DNA from: Knufia peltigerae
Lineage: Eukaryota > Ascomycota > Eurotiomycetes > Chaetothyriales > Trichomeriaceae
Assembly: GCA_030247855.1 (NCBI GenBank)
Contig: JAPDRN010000002.1
Coordinates: 124,001-188,000 of the forward strand
Length of the DNA: 64,000 nt
Direction: 5' to 3'
The translations under genes and the position numbers were made by a program. A model generated the notes under the pieces. The model saw only the letters and a list, made by a program, of their open reading frames with translations. It did no database searches and was not told where the DNA came from. Below are positions 43,047 to 55,187 of the stretch, piece by piece; position 1 is the stretch's first letter; each line of letters opens with the position of its first letter.

Positions 43047-45351
43047 CTAACCTGTCAAGACCTCTTCCTGATTATTATTCAGTCCGAATGTGTTAACTAA
43101 ATTCTCCTCTTCAACGTCGAAATCGTTGGGTGGAAGAGTGGGAAGAATGCTCATATCAAATAAGGAGTCCTCGAAGTCATCTGTCTCTATCCAAGAGAGG
43201 TCCAGAGGAGTCGTTCCTGTAAATGCATCTCGCTGATGCTCAGCGAAACTTAGAAACTCCTGGTTGAGGAGGGCAAGGTGTTCGTAATCGGATGACGCGG
43301 CAGATGGAGTGTCATTAGTACCATAATGTTCTTGTAAGGCTATAAGGTCGGAGCCACTCGAAGATGCTTGTCTATTATCTTCAAGCCGCCCATCAAGGTT
43401 GACCGAAGTCCTTGGCGGCATCTGGGGCGAGGCCTGTGTTAAACCCGTGGATGACGGCTGGGTGGTTGTTTCAGTAAGGGTCTGAGCTGGTGATTGATCG
43501 GACTCGTCATTCTCGCCATGTCCAGGCATTAGACGATCTAAGTAAGTGTTCGCTCGTTCTGCACATGTGTATCGAGCTCTCAAAGTCCTCAGGAGGAGCA
43601 TGCAGCTTGCATAACCTGGCATGGCTTTGTGTTGTGAGGAGCTATTCTGGCTGTGCCTGAACCTCGCATGCAGAACCACTAGCGCTGGGATGACGAACGA
43701 AGTACTACAGTCAGTACAAATTAGCATTTTTTCGTCAGCTTTGATGATTATCAAGCACATAGGGGCTCACCTGAACGAGGGTAGATGTTCCCCGAGATGG
43801 TTTCTCACAAGATCTTCTGAGCAGCGTGCCACACCCTGAGCTGCCCACAGCAGTTTCCGACAGTATGTTGAATACTCCCTTTCCTCTGTGTGAACAGCAA
43901 ATGCCGTTTCGGAGTCAGACGGAAGCACTTGAGGCCGATAGAGACAATTTATTGCCGTGTAGTATGCCATCCTTAGCAGGACACGTCCAAGATTTGAACC
44001 TTTATGAGACTGATCCTGGTTCGGTTGATCTGCTTGCCATCGAGCATCTTCGTGTAGTCCCACGAACCAAGCTTTGACCTTTCGAAAACAAGCGTCGATT
44101 TCTGCTGCCATCAATTTTCGGTATATCCTCTGGTCCTGCCCCAACTTCACGAGCATAGGCGATCGAAGGATAGAGGATACTGACGACTGTACCCAGAGTA
44201 CCCTGTTCAAGCAGAGACTCATTTTGGCCATCTCGACTGAGATCGCGACGGACCTACCCCTGATGGTACCCTTGTCGATTGCGTAAGGAGTGGTCGAGGA
44301 AGCAGTGATGTGGCTAGGTTGACATGTTGAAGGGAAATCGCCAAACGAGAGCATGCAAATCTCGCATTCCTCAGGCCTGAATCTTGGGAGAAATCTGCCC
44401 CCAAGTGCCAGTATCGTATCTCGAATCACGCAGCTCCACCAGAGCCTCTTCAAGGTCCCCAGGCGGCTTCTGCAGATTGTTGTATCTCCGAGGATCTCCC
44501 GAAGGTCCATTGACTGTATCTTGGAGACGGCTGATCCCATCCAATACCACGGGTTGCGCTGATCCTCAATTTCTACCCAATGGGTAAAAATAAGCCGTGC
44601 TTGGGCGACCGATACATCGTCTGCTTCCAGCTCCAGGTCATGAAGAGCAATTGCCCTACGATACAGGTTTATCCGGGCCTCTTCACGACTGCTAAAGCCC
44701 ATGGGCTTTAGTGTGGCCAATGGCACAAACTGATAACATGTCAGATAAACGACTAGCAGTCGCGGTGAAAGAGAAACTTACAGCGCTAGCACCAAAGATA
44801 ATGGCTTGGAGCACCAAGAGACTGATGTTTCGAGTGGCGTTGAACGTCGGGTCGTCTTCACCTGGCTGACGTACCAGAGCTAATATCTCGCTATAGTCGA
44901 AGAGTGGTAGAAATGGATTGACAAGATCGAAGTATACATCGATCAACTCTGATAGTATTTTTGGCTCGGGGATTGAGAACGCCCCTCTCTGTTCAAGAAA
45001 CTGTACCTCATTATGATGAGGATTCCTACTGAAAGGGCGCAGAAAAGCAGGTAAAGAAGCTCGCAGCCCTTGCGGGAATGTGTCAAGATGCCTGTATCGC
45101 GACACACTAGCTGAATTCGAGAAATCGGCTACCATCCCTTTGCTGTTCTGACTCGGTTTAATGTTGCTTTCCAGGTTCATCGGTCTGTCGCACCTCATGC
45201 ACTCCAGACCGCTTATCCTACAATGGAGGCAGGCGGCCCCGGGCTGGTCAAAGGTGCATTTGACTCGACGGTCGTGGCATGCTTGACAAGCCTTATTTGC
45301 CCGTCGCCGTTTCGCAGCAGGTTCCATGGTATATATATTGCCAGTGCTCAT
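43047..45351 (-). CDS. Zn2Cys6 transcription factor 6 (CTF1-like family)
   Basis: Exons 44782-45351, 43771-44729 and 43047-43704 give 728 residues. The zinc cluster is C22, C25, C32, C41, C44 and C51 (spacing 2-6-8-2-6) in ANKACQACHDRRVKC and ACLHCRISGLEC. QFLEQRGAFSIPEPKILSELIDVYFDLVNPFLPLFDYSEIL begins the Fungal_trans domain. RNPWYWMGSAVSKIQSMDL and LKRLWWSCVIRDTILALGGR follow, and STSFVIPALVVLHARF spans the last intron. The layout matches factor 3 (same family, EQxGAFxxPxxxIxxE...), suggesting an old duplication. The C-terminal 200 residues are Ser/Thr-rich and acidic. It is convergent with the flavoprotein gene. A start at the Met of MEPAAKRRR (nine codons later) is possible. Confidence 0.9.
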
Positions 45352-46222
45352 CGACGTAGACTAATAGTGCTAAGATAGTTACTTGAGCATACAAGTGCTA
45401 GGAAAGCAAATGATGTTGAAGGCTAGCCAGGAGCCTAGGTGCTCATCAGATGCGGGGCCCCTCCTCGAGCCCCTGCCTCTTCACCCCCACCTCCCCAGGT
45501 TTCTAAGCCCAGCGGAATAGAAGTCACCTTAAGACTGATTCAAAGCATCTCCTTCTCGAAGGTCTACGCCATCGAGAGTAAACCAATGCGCAGAGAGGGA
45601 GCCGCGGCGTCTGGAGTCCTATGACTATAATGTTTAAGGCCTACTGACCATTAATTTACGATGCCAGGTTTAGGATTTTAGCAGTGATCATTGGAACATG
45701 CGAGGTTCACGACGCAAAACTCATCACTTGCTTGTGGTGTTCTCCTGGCATACAATGAAGCATCACAACCCCCAAGCATACACATTCTTACCGGAAATGC
45801 GGGACAATGATTTCCTGGATACGAGACGATTTCCGTCATCATCCATAGTACTCCATGGGGGTGATGCTATTTCCGCTATTATCCATTGGTACTGAATACG
45901 GATAATCCTATTTCCGTTGCTCACACGGAGACGCGTGAAGCTAAAGATGTGGGTCCAGCCCCCCGGAACCGAGTTCGAGCGGAGAGAGCCTAATAAGGTC
46001 TGCCAACCACATGATAGAACTACAAGAGATTAGTTTAGAGCCCATCACACGATAGAGCGTATTTGCATCTCAAAGCTTAGATTATTCATGTAAGAGAGAC
46101 TCCAAAATGGAAAACACTGATGAAATATGGAGACGATGTAGTTCCCGTCCTATCTTATTCGCCGTGGTTCAGTGAAATGTCTGTATTAGAGACTGATGGA
46201 CGACCCACGATGCTAATTTGAA
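45352..46222. other. Intergenic region, Zn2Cys6 factor 6 5' side / SDR 3 3' side
   Basis: This is 871 bp without a supported gene. It carries CCGGAAAT at 45791-45798 and ATTTCCG at 45829-45835, 45869-45875 and 45910-45916, part of the imperfect direct repeat noted separately. Confidence 0.5.
45828..45892 (+). repeat. Imperfect 25-bp direct repeat upstream of Zn2Cys6 factor 6
   Basis: Two copies of the form ATTTCCGycATyATCCATnGTACT occur at about 45828-45852 and 45868-45892, start to start 40 bp, with a few mismatches. Each begins with ATTTCCG. They lie about 480-540 bp upstream of the factor 6 start codon. Confidence 0.55.
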
Positions 46223-47089
46223 TCATACACACCATCCCCCATCTACTGAATAGACCGAGCCTGTGATATATGAAGCTTTCCCTCCTAATAAGAACACGAT
46301 CACATTTCCAATCTCAGCAGGTTCTCCCCAACGACACAGAGGAAAGGGCAGGCTTGTGGCCGATGTGGACGTGTTACCATTTCGAACTCCTGCCAACATG
46401 GGGGTATCAATGACGCCACTGTAGGCTTGTTAGTGGGTTCGAGTCAGTCTGAGAGGAAATCGATTTTCCAGCGGCAGCAGCCAGCGCTCTCAGTATAGAA
46501 GACAGGGTAGATTGACTTACGGAGCCACCACATTAACGCGGATTTTGCGTGGTGCGGCTTCAATCGCAGCGACTTTAGCCAGATGCATCACAGCAGCTTT
46601 ACTCGAGCCGTAAGTCGCTGTGTTGATCATTCCCCGGAGCCCAGAGTAGCTTCCAATAACAACGATACTTCCTCCCTCTGCCATTATCCCAGGCTTTAGG
46701 AATTCCGAGAGAACATTGAAAGTACCTTCGGCGTTCACTCGATAGATTCTCTGAAACTCAGAATTCTCTACCTCCCATATCTTTTTCCTACTCAAACTCG
46801 GCCCTGCAATTGCTGCAATGTGTGCGAGGCCATCAATATGGCTGAAGGTTCGTATCGTGTGGGCCACGAATGCAGAGACGCTTTTTCGATCTGAAACATC
46901 CACTTCAAATGTGATGATTCTGTCTTGCACTTCCTGGGGATATGAGTCCTTTAGTTCTCGAATGCCTTCCGTATTCACATCCCCCAGACTGACAGAAGCA
47001 CCAGCAGAGATAAGTATCTGCGCCGTTGCTCTCCCTATTCCAGAGGCTGCACCAGTCACGGCGAGTACTTTTCCATCCAAATGCGGCAT
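46223..47089 (-). CDS. Short-chain dehydrogenase/reductase (SDR 3)
   Basis: Exons 46521-47089 and 46223-46418 give 254 residues, the classical SDR length. The frame stays open upstream of 47089, but MPHLDGKVLAVTGAASGIG starts the domain and is the best start. TGAASGIG (about residues 12-19) binds cofactor, HIAAIAG stands at strand 4, SIVVIGSYSG at strand 5, and Y-x3-K is in TYGSSKAAV. RKIRVNVVAPG crosses the splice site and the end is SYITGSVYSVDGGW. It will oxidise an alcohol or reduce a ketone with NAD(P). It is divergent from SDR 4 across 465 bp, and the two may be paired steps or paralogues in the same pathway. Confidence 0.9.
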
Positions 47090-47554
47090 TGTGTTAGAAG
47101 TATTTCGATTATCGATGAATGGCTTAACTTTCAGAAGCAAGCAAAGGGTTTTCACTACTATATGCTGGTGGGCATCAAAACATGAAATAAGGAAATGTTC
47201 ATAACCGGGTGATGACCCACTAAAATCGGAGAAGATATCACCCACTGTATACTCCCTCCCCATCCCTCCTCTCCCCCGTAAAACATTGTCTTTATCCAAA
47301 AGTCTTAGCTCGGTGTTGTTTCCGAATTATTAAAGCCTTCCTAGCCTTTTGCACGGAAAAGGGGAGAAGGGGAAGTTGACCTGAACTCCAAAGTAGAGTC
47401 ACTCCAAGCAAACATAGGTCATATAATGAATCCCCACAAAATGGCTCAGTATCTGGATATCACGCAACAAGAATATTAATTTGCCATCCTGATAACTACT
47501 CAATACTCTATTCCTATACTCACAAAGCTGATCCTCACGAAACTCACCCTTACA
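47090..47554. promoter_or_regulatory. Divergent promoter region, SDR 3 / SDR 4
   Basis: This is 465 bp between divergent SDR start codons. It contains GTTTCCGAA near 47318-47326. Nothing else is supported. Confidence 0.5.
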
Positions 47555-48472
47555 ATGTCTGTCAGCTATCCCGACCTCAAGGGCAGGGCGTATGCCATAA
47601 CAGGAGCAGCATCTGGTATGGGCAGGGAAACTGCGCTGTTGTTAGCCAAGCAAGGGGCGAATGTTGGTTTGCTGGATATAACTTCTCCCAATGCCGTCGC
47701 AGCAGAAATCACCAAATTGGTGGGCGGAGGCCATACTCATGCCCTTTCCGTCGACGTTACCGATGCCAAAGCAGTCGATCAGGCTTTCAAGAGCATATTT
47801 GAAACTTTCGGTCGTTTGGACGGTGCTGCCAATCTCGCTGGGACCGTTGGAACCATGAAGTATGGTCAAACACACCATGGCCTGGAGAACGTTACAGATG
47901 AAGATTGGGACTTTATCCTGAAAGTCAATCTCGACGGTGTCAAAAATTGCCTTAGGTCCGAGTTACGTCTTATGAAAGGCCCAGGTTCCATTGTCAATGC
48001 ATCTTCGATCTCTGGCTTGGCAGGAAACCCTTACTCCACCGCATATTCCTCGAGCAAATGGGCTGTGATTGGCCTTTCCAAGGGTGCTGCTGGCGAAGCA
48101 GGCTCTAAGGGCATTCGTGTGAATGCCATAGCCCCGTGAGTTGACTCCTTATATGGTTGATTCAAGCAAGCCTCTCGTGTGTTAACCGCCATGTTCTCTC
48201 TAGTGGAATCGTTATCACACCTCTCATTAAATCCCTGGGCGAAGAGGAGATGAAGCGTACGCTTATTTCCAAGGTGGCACTGGGCCGAGTTGCCCAGCCC
48301 GAGGACATCGCAAAAGTGATTGTTTTTCTCATGAGCAATGAATCAGGATATATCAGTGGTTCGGTAAGTCGTCGCATGCCTTTATTTCCTCCTTCACTGG
48401 GGTGTAAAAACTATGAGTGAATCTGATGCGTTGCAATAGGTCATTAATATCGATGGCGGATTCAGTTACTAA
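47555..48472 (+). CDS. Short-chain dehydrogenase/reductase (SDR 4)
   Basis: Exons 47555-48135, 48204-48363 and 48440-48472 give 257 residues. TGAASGMGRETA (about residues 16-27) is the cofactor loop, NLAGT strand 4, SIVNASSISGLAGN strand 5, and Y-x3-K is in AYSSSKWAV. GIRVNAIAPG spans the first intron. The last exon codes only VINIDGGFSY, the common SDR C-terminus. The protein differs clearly from SDR 3 along its length, so the pair is not a recent duplication. A role next to the Baeyer-Villiger enzyme (alcohol to ketone) is plausible, as such enzymes need a ketone substrate. Confidence 0.9.
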
Positions 48473-48918
48473 CATTATTTTGTCAATGAACATGTTACAT
48501 CGCTACGTACAGAAAGCCAACGTGGAATCCGTTCGAAGTTCATCTGTACCTTCATTCCAAACGTAAAATGGAGAGTTCTCAATACAATTTCCGGCTTCTA
48601 ACGCGTGTAGTATTTTGGCTATTTGCGCATTGTGACAAGGTGCAGAGCTCATGATGTGCGACAAGCTACAGATTAATCATATTTACAGGTGCTAGCATAT
48701 TGCGCCAAGGAACAATAAACCAACGTATCTACTTGGTGCCCTGGGCATTGGAAGACAGTTTTTCCCATATGATGTGATCAGTAAACAATAGGAGAAGGAG
48801 AGACAGGGAGTATTATGCTCGTTACTAGGAGGCGGTGCACTGATGGATCATGATTTCATTTTTGGCATAAGGCATAAGGAAATATTACGCAAGATATATA
48901 TAAACTCCCAAGCAGTGC
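48473..48918. other. Convergent intergenic region, SDR 4 / flavin monooxygenase 1
   Basis: This is 446 bp between convergent 3' ends, AT-rich near 48880-48905. It contains ATTTCCGG at about 48587-48594. No gene was seen. Confidence 0.5.
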
Positions 48919-51048
48919 TCAGAAAAGCCCGCTCTCTTGCTTGGGCGCCTCATCATAGCAAAGGCCCCGTTCTCTCAAGTAGTATGCCAAATCTCCATGC
49001 TTGGACTCGCGAATAGTCATTCCCCTTCCAAAATAGTTGAATCTGTTGTCCTTTATATATTCATAATCGTAGTCTTCCCAGCGGGGACGGCTCATAGCTT
49101 CAATAAAGTGAATTGAGGAGCCAGGCCAGGGACCAAACACTTTGCCATCTCGTTTGCCAAGTTTATACCTATTGTAAAATTGTGAGTGGTAAGTTTGTCG
49201 AAACAGTCTTCACCAAAGATCGACTCACCAAGATGCACAAGGGCCAGTCCAAACCATGTCATTCATCAAGCTATCTTTATGAGCCTGGAAGTCATCCACA
49301 GCCCTCTGCTTAGGACTAAGGGATATTATGCCTTCGGTTTGCACTTTCTCAATAACTTGAAAGATGTAGTTCCAAGCAGTTTCTACGCTGATGAGAAAAA
49401 CTCCGTTGGCAAATGTGAAGTTTGGGCCTCCAATCACTGTGACAAGGTCAGAGTAGTTACCATAGAAAGCTTCAGAAAGTGTAGACGAACTGAAATAATT
49501 CGGGAAGCCAGCGGCTCCCACAGACAGATAAGAAGGAGGCTCGTCTTTCCAGACGTCACGAAGGTCATGGCCATTCGGCCCAATAAGAGGGAACGCTGGC
49601 TTGAAAGATGTGTCCTGTGTTGTATTAGGTGCCCAGAGCATATTGAGAACAGAAGATGGGACGTACAAATCCTGTAGCGCAGACAATTGCATCAACTTCA
49701 AGCATCGTGCCATCCTCCATCTCGAGACCACTTTGGGTGATTCTTGATACTCCCCCAAAATGGACATCCACATTCTTGGAAGCGAGAGCCTCGAGATAGC
49801 CGGTGCCTGGAGTGATTCTGCAACATAACGTCAGTGCCATGACTCCCTCGTTGTTCTCGAAGAGCCTGCGAACCTCCTACACCCGACATTGAACTTTGGT
49901 ATCAGCTGATCTGCGACCTCAGGCTTTGCGGATAGCCGCTCTCTCATCTGCTGACCAAAGATCCCTGCCATGTTCTTCTGCGCGTCCGAGTCGACATAAT
50001 GGATTTCGAAAAGGTGATTCATTGAGTTCTCTATACCCTTCCTCATTCGAAGAAATTCTTCTGGATTTTCGGCCCAGTGTTTCTGCTGTTCTTTAGTATA
50101 TGTCGTTTCTCTACCTTCTGGGCCTCCACCGGCGCCCATTTCAGGTGTGATCCAGGTAGCTGATCGATTGATAGAGATCAGCTTTTTGACAACTATAACT
50201 TTGTCAATTCTCGTACTGCATTACTTAACTCGGGGATCATGAGCACTTACTTGGCTGAAGGCTCGGCACAATCTGGATAGCAGAGGATCCTGAGCCAATA
50301 ACCGCGACTGTTTTTCCATTATAATCATAGGTCTGATCCCAGGAGGCAGAATGAGCCAAGTGACCTTTGAATTGGCCGATGCCGGCTATGTCAGGATATC
50401 GCCATTTGCTGCATAACCATTAATTTCCCTCCATAACTGCCGCGAGAAATTTGAATGGGCTCACTTCAAAAAACCACCAGCATTGATGAAGAATTCAGCC
50501 TCATCGAAAAAAGTTTGTCTGGTTTGGAGGTCTTCGATTTCTACCTTCCATTTACCCATCTGCTGATTCCAGACAGCACCGATGACCTTATGGCTGAGTT
50601 TAACGTAATCGAAGACTCCGTAAGTCTCTGCGCGACCTTTGAAGTAGTCAAAGATTTCTTCTGATCCAACGTAGCCTCGCGACCAGTAAGGATTGCCTTC
50701 CCAGGGATAGGTATATCCGTGAGCCGGAACATCACAAGCACAACTAGATGTCCTTCGTTAATCAACAGTATCCCTTGCATCTTGATGGATGACAACTTAC
50801 CCAGGATACCTGTTTTCCAGCCAAGTACCACAAACGTCATGGTTCTTTTCGTATATTCGAAATTTGATAGGAGAGTCTCCAAACTTCTCCTTGAATAATT
50901 TGACCCCTGCTATACCACTAAGGCCCGCGCCAATGACGATGACCTCAATAGGCCGCGGCTGGAACAATAAACCCTGTCCGTATTGGTACATGGAAGTAGC
51001 ATCGTGGCTCACGGCAGGACCGTTGGTGATAGTAGGGAGAGAAGTCAT
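48919..51048 (-). CDS. Flavin-dependent monooxygenase 1, Baeyer-Villiger type
   Basis: Seven exons on the minus strand: 50801-51048, 50465-50743, 50251-50408, 49874-50198, 49667-49817, 49229-49614 and 48919-49168. They give 598 residues. The FAD motif IVIGAGLSGIAG is near residue 37, and RIYEKNHDVCGTWLENRYPG follows. The Baeyer-Villiger fingerprint FKGHLAHSASWD is at about 189-200, fitting FxGxxxHxxxW(P/D). The second Rossmann motif VAVIGSGSSAIQ follows directly, and the ATG motif is VCATGF. The NADPH-dependent reaction inserts oxygen next to a ketone to give an ester or lactone. Length and TRYPG-like segments place it with fungal type I enzymes. It lies between an SDR and the A-T-R reductase, consistent with one pathway. 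Confidence 0.9.
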
Positions 51049-51866
51049 GGCATCTGAAAACTATCTTTGGTCTAACCTGCTGGCAATTTTCAATTTGTGA
51101 TGGAATAGATTTCGACGATCTTTTGTCATCTATTTACCTTGGCCTAAATTTGCTCTGTTCACTATTTACAAGGCTGCAAAAGGGGGCGGAAATTCTGCGG
51201 CGAACCGGAAATCTTGCATTTTCCGTAGACAAATCACCCAGCAAAAATGGTCTGGAGCACATATTCACTCTCGTGATATTTTCTTCTCTGGCAGACAGGC
51301 AGTTACTCAACCTTATAGGCGTCCCGATAAGTGGTCATGGCCGAATTAGAAGTAGAATGCGAGTCATTAAGTCTCGAGGCAAGATGGCATGTGGATGTAT
51401 ACAACCTATAGTCAGGAAAATGCATCACATCTACAGTTCTCACATTGTGTAGCATCATTTTGTCTGACAGTACCGTGACTGCTGTCGTGTCGGAATCTGA
51501 AACGCCACTCTAGGCCCGCCTTACCAGAAATAGTAGAGGCTTCTTATCCCCCTGCTCAATGCTGCTGGACAATGAATCATACCTTAGTTTAGTTATTACA
51601 AACTTCCTCGTAGAATCTACTCACTTAGAAGATACTAGGCAAGGACCATAGCTAAAGATATGATTTCTATCGCATTTCATCGTGTTTCTTCGTTGAGTTA
51701 CAGTATTTGCAGATAGATGTAGCTGGTACTAGCTTGTTTTGATTACGTGTTAAACCTGAGGGCTGCCAGTAACTTATTCTATAAGCAGCCACAATAAGTT
51801 GCGAGTAAGATCGTCCTACTATGGCTATACACAATGAGTCTTACGACTCGATAGCTTGAAGGTGGC
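51049..51866. other. Intergenic region, flavin monooxygenase 1 5' side / A-T-R reductase 3' side
   Basis: This is 818 bp. CGGAAAT at 51187-51193, CCGGAAAT at 51205-51212 and ATTTTCCG at 51218-51225 cluster 139-177 bp upstream of the monooxygenase start. The rest shows no supported feature. Confidence 0.5.
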
Positions 51867-54800
51867 TCAAATCCCCCATTGGGTCAAGTATAGGTCCATC
51901 ATGTTCTCGTCAATGGCTGGCAGATCCCTCAATGTCGCACTAGCTCCTTCCGCACGTTTTGTTTCCCATGGAGGTTGCTTCCATTCCAGAAGACCTGCAA
52001 GGGACTTGAGGAAGTCGAGCAGCTTTAGTGCTGGCTTTTCCTCAAGTTCCGTGTCTGAGGTTTCAACTTTACTGAGGAAATCCACCCATTCCGGGAAGGT
52101 CACTACCTGGGCTGCGAAATGGCGATGTATTGCTGGCAGAAGAGGTCGCCAAGTGACTGTTCGTGGATTCACGAGATGGAAGACCTCACATCTGAAATCC
52201 CGTTGCCGCTTGATGCGAGTTTCGGCAAACTCCCAAATGACCTTTGCTGCCAAGTCCTGATCTCGTTAGCATTACCAAAGCTTTGAGTCGAGAGTGAACA
52301 GGATCACTTACTACCGGCACCCAGTCGATTGGCATATATGAAAGGCTGTCTGGAACCTTAGACATAGCTTTGGAGGTAAGGACTATGGCTGGCACCCAGT
52401 CCTTCTTGTTCCAGAAACCAGGTCCACGAGAAGGTCCACCAATCTGACCTACACGTATAATGGTGATTGGGAGGCCAGATTTTTCGGCAGCATTTGCAAG
52501 GATACACTCCGCGGTGTACTTGGAAAGACCATAGCCTGATTTGAGTACAACGTCTGTGTTGTCCATCAGCACTTCGGGACAAGATGGTCCATGTTGCTCG
52601 TCCCAGCGCCCTACTGCTGATAAGGACGATATAAAAATGATATGAGGCTTGAAAACCGTCTCGGCTACGAAGTTGATTAGCCTCCGTGTTCCTTGAATAT
52701 GTGTATCTTCAAAAGATTCGAGAGGGTGGTTGAAATCGACTTTCCAAGCGTTGTGGATCACTAGACTGACGCAAGACTGTAATTTCGAGTATTGAGACGT
52801 GTCGAGGCCGAATCGGTCTTCTCCAAATTGAGCTTGCAAGAAAGTTACCCTGGATTGAACTTTTGAGGAGAAGTCGAGTCCGCGTTGCTGAAAGCTTTGC
52901 TTGGTTGTTTCGTAAGCACTGGCGGATCTGTTCAAACAGAAGACATGCTCCACGTGATTGCTGTCTTGAAGCAGCTGGTTGAGGATAAAACTTCCAATGT
53001 AGCCTGTACTTCCTGTGAGAAAGACGGTGTGCTTTTCGGGATACTTAGGAAGGCTGCGGATATAGGTGGGGAGATTTGCACTGTAGCTTTTCACCAGTGT
53101 CTGAACCGCTTCATCCCAGTTTGTCTCTTGTTGCTCGTCATCGTTTAGTTCTGCATCAACTTGGGAAAGAGGATCAAGTAGGTTGGCCAGAAATTGTGCC
53201 AGTTTCTCCAGCGTAGGTGTTTTATACAGCTTTTGAACTGTAATCAAGGGCTTCCTGGAAGGAAATTGCTTTGCGACCACCCCTTGGAGCAGCCTCGTCA
53301 ACTGGAGCGTTCGTAGAGAGTCCAAACCCGAAGAGAAAAAATCAGATGTGGCCGAGAGATCCAGATCTGGCAGTAACGGTGCGATTGTTTCCTTGAGAAA
53401 TTGCTGAATATCTTCGAGGCTGGACCCTTCGGGCAAAGATAGACCATCCACTTGCTCAGCTCCGGCATATAGATTTTCAATGGCATCTGCATAGTCTGAA
53501 ACCACGGCCTGTCGCCGGATCGATCCTTTTGGGGTCGTCTTGAAGGGAGTTCCTTTCACGGAAACCTTGATGAATGTTTTCCAAATCTGGCCGTGTGAGG
53601 GCACCAGCTGGTTCCCTTCTTCGACGACGGGCCAAATCTGGTCAATTAATTCCGTCTCTGATAATCGCAGTTCCTCATACTTGTCCCAGTCAGGTTCGAC
53701 AAGAACTGCTGCTTGAAATTTTGCTTGACCAACAACGAGAGCTCTGTTGACCAAGGGGTGCTCTTCAATGTGCTTCTCCAGATTTATTGGGTTGAATTTC
53801 TCTCCGTTGCTCAGTACCAAGACATCGTCACGCCGCCCATGATATAGCCAGAGCCCTTCTCTTGAGGGGTGCTTAGTGAATAAGTCATTGGTCCGGTACT
53901 CCTTTAAGTCGGGAAAGCTGTGGAATACCGCGTGGATCTTACGGTCTTCACGGCGGTAGACGACAGCTTCATACAGGTCTTCTTCTCCAACTGGGTCCAT
54001 ACTTAGACCGTATGAAGGGTGGAACTCGAGGTATTGATAGTCTTGAGGATCTTCAGGTATCATGCAGGCTGCAAGACAGATTTCTGACGTCCCATATGCG
54101 GTACAAAGACGAGTCAATTTAGCCACCCGATGGGCAACAATAGGCGAGAGTGGTGCTCCGCCTGAAATAATGGTTCTGAGTAGACTGAGTGCCTTACGTC
54201 CTTCCAGCAGACGACTCATATCTTCGATGAGGGATGGAGGCAGAACGGCTATGGTAGGCGAAGTGGTAAGGATAATATCAATGAGTAGCTCCGCGGTCAT
54301 TGGCCGATCGGGCCCCATGACTGTTGGTAGACCGTGAAAAATGGATTCTTGAAACATGTAAAAGCCCATCAGGTGGAATAGAGGGTTGACACACAAGGAC
54401 CGCTCATCGGATCTTGGGATAGACCAAATTGCCCTTCGATCACCATCAAGCTCGGGCAACGTAGAGAAGTTGTCCTGAACACTCAAATATCCGTTCGTCA
54501 TGGGAATCAGTTTCGGCAGCCCTTTTCAAGGTCAGTAAGCAGCAAGCTTATACTAGAGTTCACGTTTCTAAGCGTACCTGTAGATCCAGAGCTGTGAATA
54601 ATAACAGCGACTTCATTCTCTGCATCCTCATACTCCTTGGTAAAGGAAAACCGCTCCACAGGATCATGTAGCATCTGGTACAGGCTCGGAATCTCCCAGA
54701 ACTGCAAGTTCTGGGTGTTCGCTTGTAATTGACTCAGATTGATATCACGGCCTTTGCTATAGACCAAATGCCGACACTTAGTTTCCCTGATGAGATGCAA

Positions 54801-55187
54801 ATGGCCCTCAATTGCGTTCCTAGGCGACGGTAGCAGGGTCTGCAGGTGTTAGAAATTCTCATAGAAGGGTAAATCAGAACTTACAGCATGTCCAGTCTTC
54901 AGACTAGCAATCGTAAAAATGCTGTATCGTACATCTTGGGTACCCATGTACGCCAGTACCTCAGCCTCAGTACTCGTTCCTATTGTTCTTTGAATCCACC
55001 AAGCGGTCCAATCGACCGCTTTGGCCAACTGTTCGAAGTTGAGATGTTCCCATCCTTGGCGATAGTCATCTCCCCCGGTGTGAAACGTGAGGAAGACCCG
55101 CTTTGGGTCGGTTTGAGCTATGAAGTCAACTGCTTGAGGGAGCAGCCTCTTGCCAACTTCTTGGCCTGGCACAAAAGACTTCACCAT
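51867..55187 (-). CDS. NRPS-like adenylate-forming reductase (A-T-R)
   Basis: Exons 54885-55187, 54578-54839, 52312-54521 and 51867-52256 give 1054 residues. The adenylation domain spans about residues 20-540: VIIHSSGSTGLPKLIPMTNG (split by intron 2) is the ATP motif, YGTSEICLAA and LYHGRRDDVLVLSNGEKFNP follow. The thiolation motif DFFSSGLDSLRTLQL puts the phosphopantetheine Ser near 587. The reductase domain starts near 685 with VFLTGSTGYIGSFIL and has GYGLSKYTAECIL as its Y-x3-K. Such enzymes activate one carboxylic acid as acyl-AMP, load it on the carrier and reduce it with NADPH to an aldehyde or alcohol. A condensation domain is absent. ATG at 55187 is the first in frame. It is divergent from the P450, so the pair may form the core of a biosynthetic unit. 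Confidence 0.93.

Noticed and set aside
46430..46450. GGGTTCGAGTC resembling a tRNA T-loop
   Set aside because: It lies in the SDR 3 intron and no acceptor stem, D-arm or anticodon arm could be folded around it.
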